DNA of 49,619 bases from contig CAISEY010000024.1 of the NCBI GenBank assembly GCA_903884435.1, positions 1 through 49,619 of the forward strand, in the 5' to 3' direction. The position numbers and the translations under genes were made by a program. The notes beneath the pieces are model-generated. The model made no database searches. It was not told where the DNA came from and saw nothing but the letters and a program-made list of their open reading frames with translations. The DNA comes from an uncultured Hyphomicrobiales bacterium. Its GTDB lineage: Bacteria > Pseudomonadota > Alphaproteobacteria > Rhizobiales > Beijerinckiaceae. Of the stretch, positions 35,976-46,340 are shown in pieces. Within the stretch, counting starts at the first letter, position 1, and each line of letters starts with the position of its first letter.

Positions 35976-36557
35976 TCAACGATTCTGGCCGGGAACCCAT
36001 AAAACGTCGCCGCCGGCCTTCAGATTTGCGTGTCTGGCCGCCACGAATAGGAAGTCCGACAGCCGGTTGATGTATTTCAACGCGGCAAGGCCCACCGTCT
36101 CATCCGGGCGGCTCGCGAGTTCCACCATCAGGCGCTCCGCTCTCCGGACAATGGTTCTCGCCATGTGGAGGGCGGCGGCGGCCGCGGAGCCACCCGGCAG
36201 CACGAACGAACGGAGGGGTTGCAGATCGTCGTTCAGCCCGTCGATTTCCGTTTCCAGGCGTTCGACTTGCGATTGCACGATCCGCAAGGGTTCGTAGTCG
36301 AGCTTCTGGCCGGCGTCGGGCGTGCACAGATCCGCGCCAAGATCGAAGAGGTCATTCTGGATTCGCGCCAGCATCGCGTCGAGTTGCGGCGCCGTCGTCG
36401 CTGTCGAAAGCCGGGCAAGTCCGAGCGCGCAATTGGCTTCATCCACGGTTCCGAAGGCCTCGATCCGCAAATCGAACTTCGCGCGCCGTTCTCCGTTTCC
36501 AAGCGCGGTTTCGCCAGCGTCGCCTGTTCGTGTGTAAATTCTGTTGAGCGTGACCAT
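35976..36557 (-). CDS. Cob(I)alamin adenosyltransferase, PduO type
   Basis: 193 residues from ATG 36557. An ATG eight codons earlier (36581) is in frame, but homology begins at VTLNRIYTRTGDAGETALG, the ATP-binding P-loop-like N-terminus of the family. FGTVDEANCALGLAR, the LYDLGADL-like segment (FDLGADLC) and the FVLPGGSAAAAALHMARTIVRRAER block complete the signature. It makes adenosylcobalamin. Here the likely users are the B12-dependent mutases of the ethylmalonyl-CoA pathway, which fits the Mcd gene in this window; that link is inferred. Confidence 0.94.
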   Translation of the reverse strand: MVTLNRIYTRTGDAGETALGNGERRAKFDLRIEAFGTVDEANCALGLARLSTATTAPQLDAMLARIQNDLFDLGADLCTPDAGQKLDYEPLRIVQSQVERLETEIDGLNDDLQPLRSFVLPGGSAAAAALHMARTIVRRAERLMVELASRPDETVGLAALKYINRLSDFLFVAARHANLKAGGDVLWVPGQNR

Positions 36558-36670
36558 GGTTTTGCCCGGGATTATATTCAAATGACCAGTGGCTGACGGG
36601 TTCGCGGCTTGAACCCGCGCGCGGTCGTCTGCGAAATCAGGAACGTTTCGCCCGGAATGTATCGTGAACT

Positions 36671-36859
36671 CTATCCACGAACATACAAAACTCCGATGAT
36701 CACGAGAACCGCGAGGAATTGCAGGCCCACGCGCCAGCGCATCAGGCGCTGCGACAAGTTAGGGCTGCCGCCGCGCATCATGTTCAGGAGTCCGAGCAAC
36801 AGAACGATGAAAACAGCGCCGATGGCGATCGCGATAAGGAGGTTGGACGAGAAGTTCAT
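36671..36859 (-). CDS. Twin transmembrane helix small protein (HIG1-like)
   Basis: 62 residues with two hydrophobic helices (about 7-27 and 44-60) joined by a short loop containing MMRGGSPNLSQRLMRWRVGLQ. The SQRLMRWRVGLQ motif is the signature of the small alphaproteobacterial HIG1-domain proteins. Mitochondrial relatives associate with cytochrome oxidase supercomplexes, so a respiratory accessory role is possible but not shown. It lies between DUF4175 and the PduO gene, on the same strand. Confidence 0.85.
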   Translation of the reverse strand: MNFSSNLLIAIAIGAVFIVLLLGLLNMMRGGSPNLSQRLMRWRVGLQFLAVLVIIGVLYVRG

Positions 36860-36916
36860 TTTTGCTTTCCGGCGCGGTGTCTGGCGAGATCGGGAGAACG
36901 ACCCGTCGCCGCGGGT

Positions 36917-39592
36917 TCAATATCGTTTGAGCAGGCGTTCAAGATAGTCCAGTTCCTCGCGCGGACGAAATTGTTCTCCGAGCCTCTTGCGCAGTTCCTC
37001 GAGCACTCTTTGAGCTCTTTGCGCCGCGGGAACGCCGAGCGGATCGTAGAGCTGGCGATTGTTGTCGCGACGATCGTGGGATTCCCGGCCAAGCGGATCC
37101 GGGTTGGCGTTGGGCCGGCCATCCCTCGGTTGCCCGTTGCCCGGGTTTCCAGGGCCGGCTTGCTCGCCTTGCCCCTCTCCGGGCTGATTGCCCTGCTGTT
37201 GCATTTGCTGGGCGAGGGATTGCGCGCCCTTGCGCAAGCCTTCCAGCGCGCGGCCCTCGGCGTCGACGGCCTTGCCGCGCCCCTGTTCCCCGCGGCCAAG
37301 CTCGCCCTCCGCGTCCTTCATGCCATCTTCGGCGTCGTCCAGGCCTTCCTCGCCCTTCATGCCGTTTTGCTTCATTCTATTTTTCAGGTCTTCAAGACGC
37401 TGGCGCAACGCCTGCTGGCGTTGTTGTAGCGACTGCTGGTCGCCCTGCCCGTTTTGGGCGTTCTGATCATCGTCCCCGTCTTCGTTTTCGTCGCCCTGGT
37501 TCTCGTCTTGCCGACCTTGTCGACCCTGCTGGTTCTGATCGCCTTGACGGCGCGAGTCCTGTTGCCGCTGCTGATTGCGCCGTGCCCGGTTCCGCTGCTG
37601 CTGTCCCTGGCGGAATGTCTCGTCGCGCAAAGCCTGCTCGTCGCGGGTCATCTGGTCGAGTTCGTCCAGCGCCCGGTTCATTTCGCGGGACATCTGGTCG
37701 CCACGATTGTTGTCCGGACGTCTGGCGGTCTGGAGATTCTCCAGCAGGTTTTGCAACTGGTCGAGCATCCGTTGCGCCTCGGCCATTCCGCCCTCGCGCA
37801 TCATCTGCTCCATCTTGTCGAGCATCGACTTCAGATCTTGCGAGGTTATGGTCCGGGAGTTGTCGTTGCTCGAATCACGCTGATCCTGGTTGTTCGGGTC
37901 CCGCTGGGCTTGCTGGGCCATCTCGTTGAGGAACTTGTCCAGCGCGGCGCGCAATTGCTCCATCAGCTTTTTCAATTCTTCGTCCGAAGCCCCGCGCTGC
38001 ATTGCGTCGCGCAGTTGCTGTTGGGCGGCGCGCAGATCGCGTTCAGCGTCGGACAAGCCGCCATCCTCGATGCGCAGCGCCATTTCCCACATGAGATCAG
38101 CGACCTCGAGGAGATCCGCGTCGCTTTTCGCGTGGTTCAGGCGCTTCGAAACGCTGCTCAGCCCCAGATACTGGCCTGGCAAAACGTCAAAACGATCGGG
38201 AGCGAGGAGCAGGGCTTCCATCGCGGTCTGAACCCGCTTGCGATCGTCCGGCGCGAGAACGAGATTGCGCCGCTGTTCAACCAGCGCTTTCGCGAGAGGC
38301 TTCACGAATGGCCGCTGCGGGAGGGTTGTCTCGACCGCGTCGCTCTTGCCTTCGTTGCCGCCCTCGTCGCGCGCCGAAAGGATCATCGTGACGCGGGCGC
38401 CGGCCCAGGGATGTTCGGACAGGTCGGAGGTTGTTTCCGCTTCGCCCAACCCCCCGGGCCCCGCGGGCAAGGCGAGGGTCATTTTGGGCGGTTCGACGAG
38501 AGATCGGCCGCCAACCGGGCGACCTGCGACAACAGGCTTCGAAAAGTTGGCCTCCGCGCCGATTACGCCGTAATCGTCGTCGATTTTATAGCCAACGCTC
38601 AAAGACCCTCGCAGATTGCTTTTGGGGGGCTCCCTGATCGTGATCGTCGGCGGCAGATCGGGTATCGCCGCGATATCGAAAGCGGCCACGATCGAACCAA
38701 ACCGCTTGAACGTCAGGCGCGCGTTGCCGCCAAGTATCCAGCGGCTTTCGGCGTCGTTCGCCGACGGCTTCCGCGCGATCGCTGATTTCGCCGTCGGGGC
38801 GGAGTTTTCCGAAACTTCCCCTGGAGGCGCCTGAAGGGCGCCCGAGGTTTCGACGGTGACATTGGCGTTTTCCGACATCCGGACAATGATCGCCGATCCC
38901 GCCGGGGCCCGCGCTTCCCTGGTCGAGCCGGGCTTTTGTCGATCCGCGGCGTCTTCCCTGAGATTCAGGATGACCGGCGGCTTGCCGGTGTAGGCCGGGG
39001 GATCAATCCACGCGTCCAGCCGATAACCCTGAGAAAGCGCTCCGGGGGTTCGCCAGTCGAAAGCGGCGAGCACGCGGGCGTATTTTTCCGGGCCGGCGAT
39101 GAATCCGGTCGCGGCCACGGCCAACAGCGCAAGGCCGCGAATGGCGTAACGGTCCCTTTCCACGAGCCGGGGCGAGGGGAGCGAGACTTTCAGGGCCGCG
39201 GCTGTCCGTCGCGTGCGATTGCGGTGGAGTTCCCACAGGGCGCGCGTCGCGGGGTCGTTGTGATTGTTCGCGAGACTATCGTCCAGCATGGTCGCGGGCT
39301 GGTGGGGCAGACCCGAATCGCGGTCGAGACGAGAGAGCCGCTGCGCTCTCGTTGGCAGTCCCATCCGGATGAAACTCGCGAGGATTCCGAGCGCGGGCCC
39401 GGCGAACAGCAGCACGCCGATCACGCGCGCCCAGCGGGGAACCTCGAGCCAGACGCCCGAAAATGAAATCGCCAGAAACAACGCCGCGGTCACGAGAATG
39501 GCCGCGCAACCGGGCCAGACGCGCTCCCATACGATCGCCAGACCGGCGCGAGACGCAAGCCGCTCCAGCCGTTCCGGGAGAGGATCGTTCAT
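36917..39592 (-). CDS. DUF4175 / TIGR02302 family large membrane protein
   Basis: 891 residues from ATG 39592 (MNDPLPERLERL). Two or three hydrophobic helices occur in the first 175 residues, followed by a large beta-rich region with RLDAWIDPPAYTGKPPV and FDIAAIPDLPPTI. After residue 500 the chain becomes charged and helical (LRDAMQRGASDEELKKLMEQL). A low-complexity Q/N/R/D region spans about 655-750, with a G/Q-rich stretch near 800. The C-terminus reads DPLGR and LDYLERLLKRY. The family is Hyphomicrobiales-centred, located in the envelope and uncharacterised. Its position upstream of HIG1 and PduO, and downstream of lysA-lptM-argH, looks like conserved synteny. Confidence 0.9.
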   Translation of the reverse strand: MNDPLPERLERLASRAGLAIVWERVWPGCAAILVTAALFLAISFSGVWLEVPRWARVIGVLLFAGPALGILASFIRMGLPTRAQRLSRLDRDSGLPHQPATMLDDSLANNHNDPATRALWELHRNRTRRTAAALKVSLPSPRLVERDRYAIRGLALLAVAATGFIAGPEKYARVLAAFDWRTPGALSQGYRLDAWIDPPAYTGKPPVILNLREDAADRQKPGSTREARAPAGSAIIVRMSENANVTVETSGALQAPPGEVSENSAPTAKSAIARKPSANDAESRWILGGNARLTFKRFGSIVAAFDIAAIPDLPPTITIREPPKSNLRGSLSVGYKIDDDYGVIGAEANFSKPVVAGRPVGGRSLVEPPKMTLALPAGPGGLGEAETTSDLSEHPWAGARVTMILSARDEGGNEGKSDAVETTLPQRPFVKPLAKALVEQRRNLVLAPDDRKRVQTAMEALLLAPDRFDVLPGQYLGLSSVSKRLNHAKSDADLLEVADLMWEMALRIEDGGLSDAERDLRAAQQQLRDAMQRGASDEELKKLMEQLRAALDKFLNEMAQQAQRDPNNQDQRDSSNDNSRTITSQDLKSMLDKMEQMMREGGMAEAQRMLDQLQNLLENLQTARRPDNNRGDQMSREMNRALDELDQMTRDEQALRDETFRQGQQQRNRARRNQQRQQDSRRQGDQNQQGRQGRQDENQGDENEDGDDDQNAQNGQGDQQSLQQRQQALRQRLEDLKNRMKQNGMKGEEGLDDAEDGMKDAEGELGRGEQGRGKAVDAEGRALEGLRKGAQSLAQQMQQQGNQPGEGQGEQAGPGNPGNGQPRDGRPNANPDPLGRESHDRRDNNRQLYDPLGVPAAQRAQRVLEELRKRLGEQFRPREELDYLERLLKRY

Positions 39593-39779
39593 TGAAGATT
39601 GCGTTGTCGGCACGCGCGTCTCCTGTGCGTCATCGCAGGCTAGCACGCCGCGCGAGCCTTTCCACTCAGGAAATCGTGATCCTTTCCGCCAATAGCGGCG
39701 CCATTCGGGCGAACGGCGGACACGGCGAACCGAAATGCTCTCCTTCGGGAGGGAACCGAAGCGCCGGATTCAGCATTTT

Positions 39780-41051
39780 TCAGGATAGCCAGTCCGGCAC
39801 GCGATCGAGACCAATCAGCTCGTCGAAGCTGGTTCTTGGCCTGATCGTCGCCCAATTCCCGCCGTTCACGAGAACTTCGGGGATCAGCAAACGGGAATTG
39901 TAGGTGCCTGCCTGTACGGCGCCATAGGCTCCGGCGGACATGACGGCGAGCAAGTCATCTGGCGCGGGGCGCGGAAACAGGCGTGACCGGGCGAGAAAAT
40001 CTCCGGTTTCGCAAACCGGCCCGACCACGTCTGCCATGCCCATCGCCGCTGCGGACGTGGTCTCGACCACGGGCTTGATGTCATGATGGGCGTCGTAGAG
40101 AGTTGGTCGAACGAGATCGTTCATGGCGGCGTCGACAATGATGAACGTCCTGTCAGCGCCCCGCTTCACGTAAATAACGCGGGTCACGAGAATTCCCGCG
40201 TTTCCTACGATCAGTCGGCCGGGTTCGAACACAAGCGCGCAACCGAGGGAATTCGCGTGCTTGCGGACGATGCTGGCGTAACGGTCGGGGTGGTAGGAGT
40301 CGGGATCCTCGCCCTCCCGGTAGGGGATGCCAAGGCCACCGCCGAGATCGACATGGTCAATGACGTGGCCGTCCGCGCGCAATTCCCGCACGAAATCGGC
40401 GAGCAAGCCAAAAGCATCGTCAAATGGCCCGAGATCCGTGATCTGGGAGCCAATGTGCATGTCCACGCCGGTGACCTGAATTCCCTTCAGCGTGGCGGCC
40501 TCGCGGTAGACATCGCGGGCGCGGGAAATCGGGATGCCGAATTTGTTTTCCGATTTGCCGGTGGCGATCTTGTGGTGGGTTTTCGCGTCGACGTCGGGAT
40601 TGACGCGCAAGGCAATCCGGGCCGTCAGCGCCTTCGACCGGGCGATTGCGTCGATCGCGTGAAGCTCGGGTTCGGATTCCACGTTGAAACAGAGGATATT
40701 TTCATCGAGCGCGAGCGAAATTTCGCGCGCCGTCTTGCCAACGCCCGAGAAGGTGATTTTCGAGCCGGGAACGCCGGCCGCCCGGGCCCGTCTGAGTTCG
40801 CCTTCCGAGACCACGTCCATCCCCGCGCCGAGCTTCGCAAGGGTCGCCAGAACGGCCTGGGTGGAATTGGCCTTCATGGCGTAACAGACCAGGGAGGGCG
40901 TTCCGGCGAAGGCTCCCGAGAAAACCTCGAAATGGCGGGTCAGCGTCGCCGATGAATAGCAATAAAACGGAGTGCCGACGGCCCTGGCTATCGAGGCGAT
41001 ATCGACGTCCTCGGCGTGCATGACGCCGTTTCTGTATCCAAAATGATGCAT
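39780..41051 (-). CDS. lysA: Diaminopimelate decarboxylase
   Basis: 423 residues. The PLP lysine is Lys60 in VCYAMKANS. The glycine loop is DLGGGLGIPY, and the C-terminal CETGDFLAR and YGAVQAGTYNSR residues contact substrate across the dimer. It decarboxylates meso-diaminopimelate to lysine. It begins 12 bases after the lptM stop on the same strand, an arrangement (argH-lptM-lysA) common in proteobacteria. Confidence 0.96.
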   Translation of the reverse strand: MHHFGYRNGVMHAEDVDIASIARAVGTPFYCYSSATLTRHFEVFSGAFAGTPSLVCYAMKANSTQAVLATLAKLGAGMDVVSEGELRRARAAGVPGSKITFSGVGKTAREISLALDENILCFNVESEPELHAIDAIARSKALTARIALRVNPDVDAKTHHKIATGKSENKFGIPISRARDVYREAATLKGIQVTGVDMHIGSQITDLGPFDDAFGLLADFVRELRADGHVIDHVDLGGGLGIPYREGEDPDSYHPDRYASIVRKHANSLGCALVFEPGRLIVGNAGILVTRVIYVKRGADRTFIIVDAAMNDLVRPTLYDAHHDIKPVVETTSAAAMGMADVVGPVCETGDFLARSRLFPRPAPDDLLAVMSAGAYGAVQAGTYNSRLLIPEVLVNGGNWATIRPRTSFDELIGLDRVPDWLS

Positions 41052-41063
41052 GTGACAACCGCG

Positions 41064-41315
41064 TCAGAGAAGGGGATCGAGAACGAACGGGTCTTTCGGC
41101 GGCACCACGCCGCGGACGCGGCGGTTGTTCTGAACCGATTCTGGCGGAGCCCCGTCTTTCGATTCTTCCGGCTCCCGCGCCGCGTGCGCGCTCACGCCCG
41201 CTTCCGGCGGTGGTTCGAGCGCTCCACGCCTGCCGCACCCCGCGAGAGCCGCGAGAATGACGACGGTCAGAACGCCGGCGCATCTGGTAAGCCTGATCCT
41301 GTGCAATACCGTCAC
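41064..41315 (-). CDS. lptM: LptM-like small lipoprotein
   Basis: 83 residues starting at GTG 41315. The signal (residues 1-26) ends in a lipobox LAGC, so the mature protein begins at Cys27 and reads CGRRGALEPPP, the hallmark of the YifL/LptM family that sits beside lysA. The rest is short, charged and probably disordered, ending KDPFVLDPLL. In Escherichia coli LptM helps LptD assembly in the outer membrane. A TATAGT hexamer at 41328-41333 (minus strand) could be its -10 element, giving a very short leader. Confidence 0.88.
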   Translation of the reverse strand: MTVLHRIRLTRCAGVLTVVILAALAGCGRRGALEPPPEAGVSAHAAREPEESKDGAPPESVQNNRRVRGVVPPKDPFVLDPLL

Positions 41316-41419
41316 TCCATCCAGCTCACTATAGGCGATGACCGCGCCGCGGCGAATTCACGACACGCCGGGCGGGGATCTTCCCGCGCTACCGGCATGC
41401 GGCAATTTGACGCATGTCG

Positions 41420-42823
41420 CTATGTTCGCGATGAAGCGGCCTCTTTCGCGAGGCGCGCCGCCCAGCGTTTCGCCTGGAAGCGTACGTTCGCGGGAGCGGT
41501 TCCGCCGTAACTCGTGCGGCTGCGGACGGATTTGTCCACCCCGAGCACTTCGAAGACCTCGGCGTTGATGCGGGGCTCCACCGACCGCATGTCCTCGAGC
41601 GGCAGTTTTTCGAGCCCGATCCGCCGCGTGGACGCGAGTTTCACGAGCGCGCCCGTCACGTGGTGGGCCTGGCGGAAAGGCAGTCCGAGGGCGCGAACCA
41701 GCCAGTCCGCGAGGTCTGTCGCGGTCGAATAGCCAGCGCCTGCTGCGTTCTTCATCCGTTTGAGGTCCGGCTCGATGTCCCGGACCATCCCCGCCATGGC
41801 GGCGATGCACAACGACAGGGACTGGAGCGCGTCGAAGGCGCCTTCCTTGTCCTCCTGCATGTCTTTTGAATAGGTCAGGGGCAAGCCCTTCATCACCACG
41901 AGGAGCCCGGTCAGGGCGCCAACGATCCTTCCGGTCTTGCCGCGCACGAGTTCAGCAGCGTCGGGGTTGCGCTTTTGCGGCATGATCGAGGAGCCCGTCG
42001 TGAACCGGTCGGACAGTTCGGCGAAACCGAACTGGGGCGTCACCCACAGGATCATTTCCTCCGCGAGCCGGGACAAATGGACCGCGCAGATCGAGGCGGC
42101 CGAAAGCGTTTCCAGCACGAAATCCCGGTCCGAAACGCTGTCCAGGGAATTCGCGGTCGGCCTGTCGAAGCCCAGCCCCCGCGCGGTTTTTTCGCGGTCG
42201 ATGGGAAACGAGGTTCCGGCGAGCGCCGCCGCGCCAAGCGGGCATTCGTTCAGGCGCCGGCGGGCGTCGGCGAGCCGGCCGCGATCGCGCGACAGCATCT
42301 CGACATACGCCAGCAGATGATGCCCGAGCGTCACCGGCTGTGCCGGCTGCAAATGGGTGAAACCCGGCATCACCGAACCGGCATGAACCAGGGCCTTGTC
42401 CGTCATCGCCTGCTGCAGATCACGCAATTGCAGATCCAGGGACTCAATCGTGTCCCGGATCCAGAGGCGGAAATCGAGGGCGACCTGATCGTTTCGCGAC
42501 CGCGCCGTGTGCAGGCGTCCCGCGTCGGGACCGACAATTTCCGCCAGCCGGGATTCGACATTCATATGAATGTCCTCGAGGGCGCGCGAAAACGTGAAGG
42601 TCCCCGCCTCGATTTCCGAGGATATCTGGTCTAGACCGGCGGCGATCGCGGAGGCGTTTTCCCGGCTGACGATTCCCGCGTCCGCGAGCATGGCGACATG
42701 GGCTTTCGATCCCCTGATGTCCTGAGCCGCGAATCGATAGTCGAAGCCTATGGAAGCATTGATCTCTTCCATGATTTCATCGGGGCCGGCGGCGAACCGT
42801 CCGCCCCACATCTTGTTGCTCAT
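41420..42823 (-). CDS. argH: Argininosuccinate lyase
   Basis: 467 residues. The fumarase-superfamily signature [12 protein letters not shown] lies near 280, with catalytic Ser on the same flexible loop. [17 protein letters not shown] near 105 and TPGFTHLQ-like ([18 protein letters not shown]) near 155 are the other conserved blocks. It releases arginine and fumarate. ATG 42823 has GGAGG six bases upstream. The divergent tlpA start lies only 21 bases away, so the promoters of the two genes must overlap the opposite gene or be extremely close. Confidence 0.96.
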   Translation of the reverse strand: MSNKMWGGRFAAGPDEIMEEINASIGFDYRFAAQDIRGSKAHVAMLADAGIVSRENASAIAAGLDQISSEIEAGTFTFSRALEDIHMNVESRLAEIVGPDAGRLHTARSRNDQVALDFRLWIRDTIESLDLQLRDLQQAMTDKALVHAGSVMPGFTHLQPAQPVTLGHHLLAYVEMLSRDRGRLADARRRLNECPLGAAALAGTSFPIDREKTARGLGFDRPTANSLDSVSDRDFVLETLSAASICAVHLSRLAEEMILWVTPQFGFAELSDRFTTGSSIMPQKRNPDAAELVRGKTGRIVGALTGLLVVMKGLPLTYSKDMQEDKEGAFDALQSLSLCIAAMAGMVRDIEPDLKRMKNAAGAGYSTATDLADWLVRALGLPFRQAHHVTGALVKLASTRRIGLEKLPLEDMRSVEPRINAEVFEVLGVDKSVRSRTSYGGTAPANVRFQAKRWAARLAKEAASSRT

Positions 42824-42844
42824 GCATTCCTCCGGGACGCCGAC

Positions 42845-43519
42845 ATGACCGAACCCGATATCCCGAAAACCCGTCCGGGCCCCGCGAGGCGCCCGGTCCG
42901 GGCCGCGATCATCGCCGCCTGTTCGGCCGCCGTTGTTGGCGGTGGCCTCCTATACGGGATGACCCGCGGCGGCAAGGAAGCCGGTTCCGGCGCGTGCGGG
43001 GATTCAGGATCCGTGGCTGACAGGGTCCGTCCGCTGGCGCGTGGCGACGTCGCCGCGCTCAATATCGCGAAATCGCCGGGGCCGATGGCTCGAATCGCTT
43101 TCGAGACCGGCGACGGGAGGAAAAACCTCGGGGATTTTCGCGGCAAGACCCTGCTTGTGAACCTCTGGGCTACCTGGTGCATTCCCTGCCGGGAGGAAAT
43201 GCCGGCGCTCGATCGGCTGCAGGCCGAACGTGGCGGCGCCGATTTCGAGGTGGTCGCGATCAGCATAGACACGACACGGCTCGAGAAGCGTCAGGCGTTT
43301 CTGGCCGAGGCAGGCGTGAAAAACCTTGCATTTTACGCCGATCCGACCGCGGAGGTGTTCCAGGTCCTCAAGAAGGCCGGAAAAGTCGTGGGGCTTCCGA
43401 CCTCGATCCTGGTTGACCGCGATGGTTGCGAAATCGGAGTCATGTCCGGCCCCGCCGACTGGGCTTCGGCCGACGCCGCCGCGCTGGTCATGGCGGCGAT
43501 CGGGGCGCCCTCGCGCTAG
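42845..43519 (+). CDS. tlpA: TlpA-like membrane-anchored thioredoxin
   Basis: 224 residues from ATG 42845. An N-terminal anchor (about 21-41) is followed by a periplasmic thioredoxin fold with active site WCIPC, preceded by NLWAT and followed by [27 protein letters not shown] and the cis-Pro loop [12 protein letters not shown] are intact. In Bradyrhizobium TlpA reduces the copper-binding partners needed for cytochrome oxidase assembly. That role is plausible but inferred here. The open frame extends upstream into argH without support. Confidence 0.92.
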   Translation: MTEPDIPKTRPGPARRPVRAAIIAACSAAVVGGGLLYGMTRGGKEAGSGACGDSGSVADRVRPLARGDVAALNIAKSPGPMARIAFETGDGRKNLGDFRGKTLLVNLWATWCIPCREEMPALDRLQAERGGADFEVVAISIDTTRLEKRQAFLAEAGVKNLAFYADPTAEVFQVLKKAGKVVGLPTSILVDRDGCEIGVMSGPADWASADAAALVMAAIGAPSR

Positions 43520-43584
43520 CGCGCCGTTGCGCGCGTCCCCCGGTTCGATTAGTGAAGCCCTGAGTTCCCCGAAGAGGATCCCAT

Positions 43585-43998
43585 ATGTCCGAGGCCCAAT
43601 CCCGTTCCGTGAGTCCGGAGTCCCGCCGTCCGCTGTCGCCTCATTTACAGGTCTACAGCCCGATGCTGACGACGTTGATGTCGATTACCCACCGTATCAG
43701 CGGCGGCGCGCTCTACGTCGGGACGTTGCTGCTGGCCTGGTGGCTGATCGCGGCCTCCATGAACGCGGCGGCCTTCGCGACCGCGAACTGGTTCCTGAGT
43801 TCGGTCATTGGACGCCTGATTCTGTTCGGCTTCACCTGGGCGCTGTTTCATCACCTGATGGGCGGTCTCCGGCATTTCATCCAGGATTCCGGGCGCGGCA
43901 TGGCGCATCCAGAGCGGGAGCATCTGGCGAAGGCGACTCTCGCTGGCGGGATCGTTCTGACGCTTCTTGTCTGGATCATCGCCTACGCGATTCGCTGA
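43585..43998 (+). CDS. sdhC: Succinate dehydrogenase cytochrome b556 subunit
   Basis: 137 residues, three transmembrane helices. RPLSPHLQVY (quinone-site region), SITHRISGG and FHHLMGGLRHFIQD (heme-ligand histidine region) are the conserved blocks. GAGGA lies seven bases before ATG 43585. It is the first gene of sdhCDAB; the other three follow at gaps of 17, 34 and 71 bases. Confidence 0.95.
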   Translation: MSEAQSRSVSPESRRPLSPHLQVYSPMLTTLMSITHRISGGALYVGTLLLAWWLIAASMNAAAFATANWFLSSVIGRLILFGFTWALFHHLMGGLRHFIQDSGRGMAHPEREHLAKATLAGGIVLTLLVWIIAYAIR

Positions 43999-44015
43999 GA
44001 CAAACGGAAAAACCC

Positions 44016-44408
44016 ATGAGCAACAATCCCTCGTCGATGCGGACGCCTCTTTCCAGGGTCCGCCATCTTGGTTCCGCCCGGTCGGGCACCGAGCACGCCT
44101 GGCGCATGCGCGCGACCTCGATCGCGCTCCTGCCCCTGACCGTCGCCTTTGTCTGGTTGCTGATCACGCTCGTCGGCAAGGACTACAACACCGTCCGCAC
44201 GACCCTCGGCGGCCCGCTGCCGTCTATTCTGATGCTGCTGTTTATTCTCACGGGCGTCTACCACATGAAGCTCGGAATGCAGACCATCATCGAGGACTAT
44301 GTCCACGGCGAGCAATGCAAGACGTGGTGGCTGCTCGCCAACTCTTTCTTCAGCCATGGAATCGGACTCGCCTGCGTCTACGCGGTGTTGCGGATCAGTT
44401 TTGTCTGA
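44016..44408 (+). CDS. sdhD: Succinate dehydrogenase membrane anchor subunit
   Basis: 130 residues from ATG 44016, preceded by ACGGAAA. Three hydrophobic helices; the [20 protein letters not shown] segment, with heme and quinone residues, is diagnostic (the first His is the likely heme ligand). [21 protein letters not shown] at the N-terminus is also a typical alphaproteobacterial SdhD feature. It begins 17 bases after sdhC. Confidence 0.94.
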   Translation: MSNNPSSMRTPLSRVRHLGSARSGTEHAWRMRATSIALLPLTVAFVWLLITLVGKDYNTVRTTLGGPLPSILMLLFILTGVYHMKLGMQTIIEDYVHGEQCKTWWLLANSFFSHGIGLACVYAVLRISFV

Positions 44409-44442
44409 GCCCCCGGTTTCCCGAAATCCGAAAGGCAAGTTC

Positions 44443-46269
44443 ATGGTCAATCCAAACGACAAGGCGCCGGGAGCAGGCGGCAGAGCCTATCCGATCACCG
44501 ATCACGTCTTCGACGTGGTCGTCGTCGGCGCGGGCGGAGCGGGTCTTCGCGCGACCGTCGGCTGCTCGCAGGCCGGCCTTCGAACCGCCTGCATTTCAAA
44601 GGTTTTCCCGACGCGCTCGCACACGGTCGCCGCGCAGGGCGGAATTTCCGCGACGCTCGGGAACATGCACCCGGACGACTGGCGCTGGCACATGTACGAC
44701 ACGGTCAAGGGGTCCGACTGGCTCGGCGACCAGGATTCGATCGAATATCTTTGCCGCAATGCGCCCGCCGCGGTTTACGAGCTCGAGCACTGGGGCGTCC
44801 CGTTTTCGCGCACCGAGGAAGGCAAGATCTACCAGCGGCCTTTTGGCGGCATGACGACGGAATTCGGCAAGGGCACCGCGCAGCGCACCTGCGCGGCAGC
44901 CGACCGCACGGGCCACGCGATCCTGCACACGCTCTATGGCGAAGCCCTGCGCAATCGCACGGAGTTCTTCATTGAGTATTTCGCCATCGATTTGATCATG
45001 GACGCCGATGGCCGTTGCCGCGGCGTCGTTTGCATCAAGATGGACGACGGAACGATCCATCGCTTCAAGTCGGCGCTGACGATCCTCGCGACCGGCGGCT
45101 ATGGCCGCGCCTATTTCTCCGCGACCTCCGCGCATACCTGCACGGGCGACGGCAACGCCATGGTGCTGCGCGCGGGACTGCCGCTACAGGACATGGAATT
45201 CGTGCAGTTCCACCCGACGGGCATCTATGGCTCGGGCTGTCTCATCACGGAGGGCGCGCGTGGCGAGGGCGGCTACGTCACCAACGGAAATGGCGAGCGC
45301 TTCATGGAGCGCTACGCGCCCTCCGCCAAGGACCTCGCCTCGCGCGACGTCGTTTCCCGCGCCATGACCATCGAAATCCGCGAGGGCCGCGGAGTCGGCA
45401 AGAACAAGGACCACATCTACCTGCACCTCGATCATCTCGATCCGAAGGTGCTGCACGAGCGTCTGCCCGGCATTTCCGAAAGCGCGCGAATTTTCGCGGG
45501 CGTGGACGTGACCAAGGAGCCGATCCCGGTTCTGCCGACCGTCCATTACAACATGGGCGGCATCCAGACGAATTTCCACGGCGAGGTCGTCACCAAGAAG
45601 AACGGGGATCCCGACATGGTCGTGCCCGGCCTGATGGCTCTGGGCGAGGCGGCCTGCGTGTCCGTCCACGGCGCCAACCGGCTCGGTTCGAATTCGTTGA
45701 TCGACCTCGTGGTGTTTGGCCGCGCCGCTGGCCACAAGGCGCGCGAACTCGTGACGCCTGGCGAGAAACAGCCGGAATTGCCGAAGGATTCGGCCGATCT
45801 GTCGCTGTCGCGGCTCGACAGGTTCCGTTTCGCGAAGGGTGGCACGCCGACCGCTCGACTGCGTCACAAGATGCAGATGACCATGCAGAACAATTGCGCG
45901 GTGTTCCGCACCGGCGAGGTTCTGGAAGAGGGATCGAAACTCATTCACGAGGTCTGGAGCGGCATCTCGGATATCGGCATCACCGACCGCTCGCTGATCT
46001 GGAATTCCGATCTCATCGAGACGCTGGAGTTCGACAATCTGCTGGTGCAGGCCGTCGTGACGATGGATTCCGCCGTCGAGCGCAAGGAAAGCCGCGGCGC
46101 TCACGCGCGCGAGGATTATCCCGATCGCGACGACAAGACCTGGATGAAGCACACGCTCGCCTGGATCGACGAAGAGAAGCAAAAGGTGAACATCGATTTT
46201 CGTCCCGTGCATACCTACACGATGACGGACGAAATCAGCTACATCGAGCCCAAGGCGCGGGTGTATTGA
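44443..46269 (+). CDS. sdhA: Succinate dehydrogenase flavoprotein subunit
   Basis: 608 residues from ATG 44443. The dinucleotide loop is [12 protein letters not shown], and the FAD-linking histidine lies in [24 protein letters not shown] and TEGARGEGG line the active site, and [22 protein letters not shown] is the C-terminal FAD signature. It oxidises succinate to fumarate and passes electrons to SdhB. Length and motifs are normal, with no oddity noticed. Confidence 0.97.
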   Translation: MVNPNDKAPGAGGRAYPITDHVFDVVVVGAGGAGLRATVGCSQAGLRTACISKVFPTRSHTVAAQGGISATLGNMHPDDWRWHMYDTVKGSDWLGDQDSIEYLCRNAPAAVYELEHWGVPFSRTEEGKIYQRPFGGMTTEFGKGTAQRTCAAADRTGHAILHTLYGEALRNRTEFFIEYFAIDLIMDADGRCRGVVCIKMDDGTIHRFKSALTILATGGYGRAYFSATSAHTCTGDGNAMVLRAGLPLQDMEFVQFHPTGIYGSGCLITEGARGEGGYVTNGNGERFMERYAPSAKDLASRDVVSRAMTIEIREGRGVGKNKDHIYLHLDHLDPKVLHERLPGISESARIFAGVDVTKEPIPVLPTVHYNMGGIQTNFHGEVVTKKNGDPDMVVPGLMALGEAACVSVHGANRLGSNSLIDLVVFGRAAGHKARELVTPGEKQPELPKDSADLSLSRLDRFRFAKGGTPTARLRHKMQMTMQNNCAVFRTGEVLEEGSKLIHEVWSGISDIGITDRSLIWNSDLIETLEFDNLLVQAVVTMDSAVERKESRGAHAREDYPDRDDKTWMKHTLAWIDEEKQKVNIDFRPVHTYTMTDEISYIEPKARVY

Positions 46270-46340
46270 AACCCGCGTCCGGATCCCGCTCGCCGGAATG
46301 AGGAATCTCGCGGCAACGCGAATGCTGTGGAAGTCACAAG

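Noticed and set aside
37400-37650. Repeat array or CRISPR-like periodicity
   Set aside because: The repetition comes from Gln/Asn/Arg codons in the DUF4175 low-complexity segment; there are no identical direct repeats with unique spacers.
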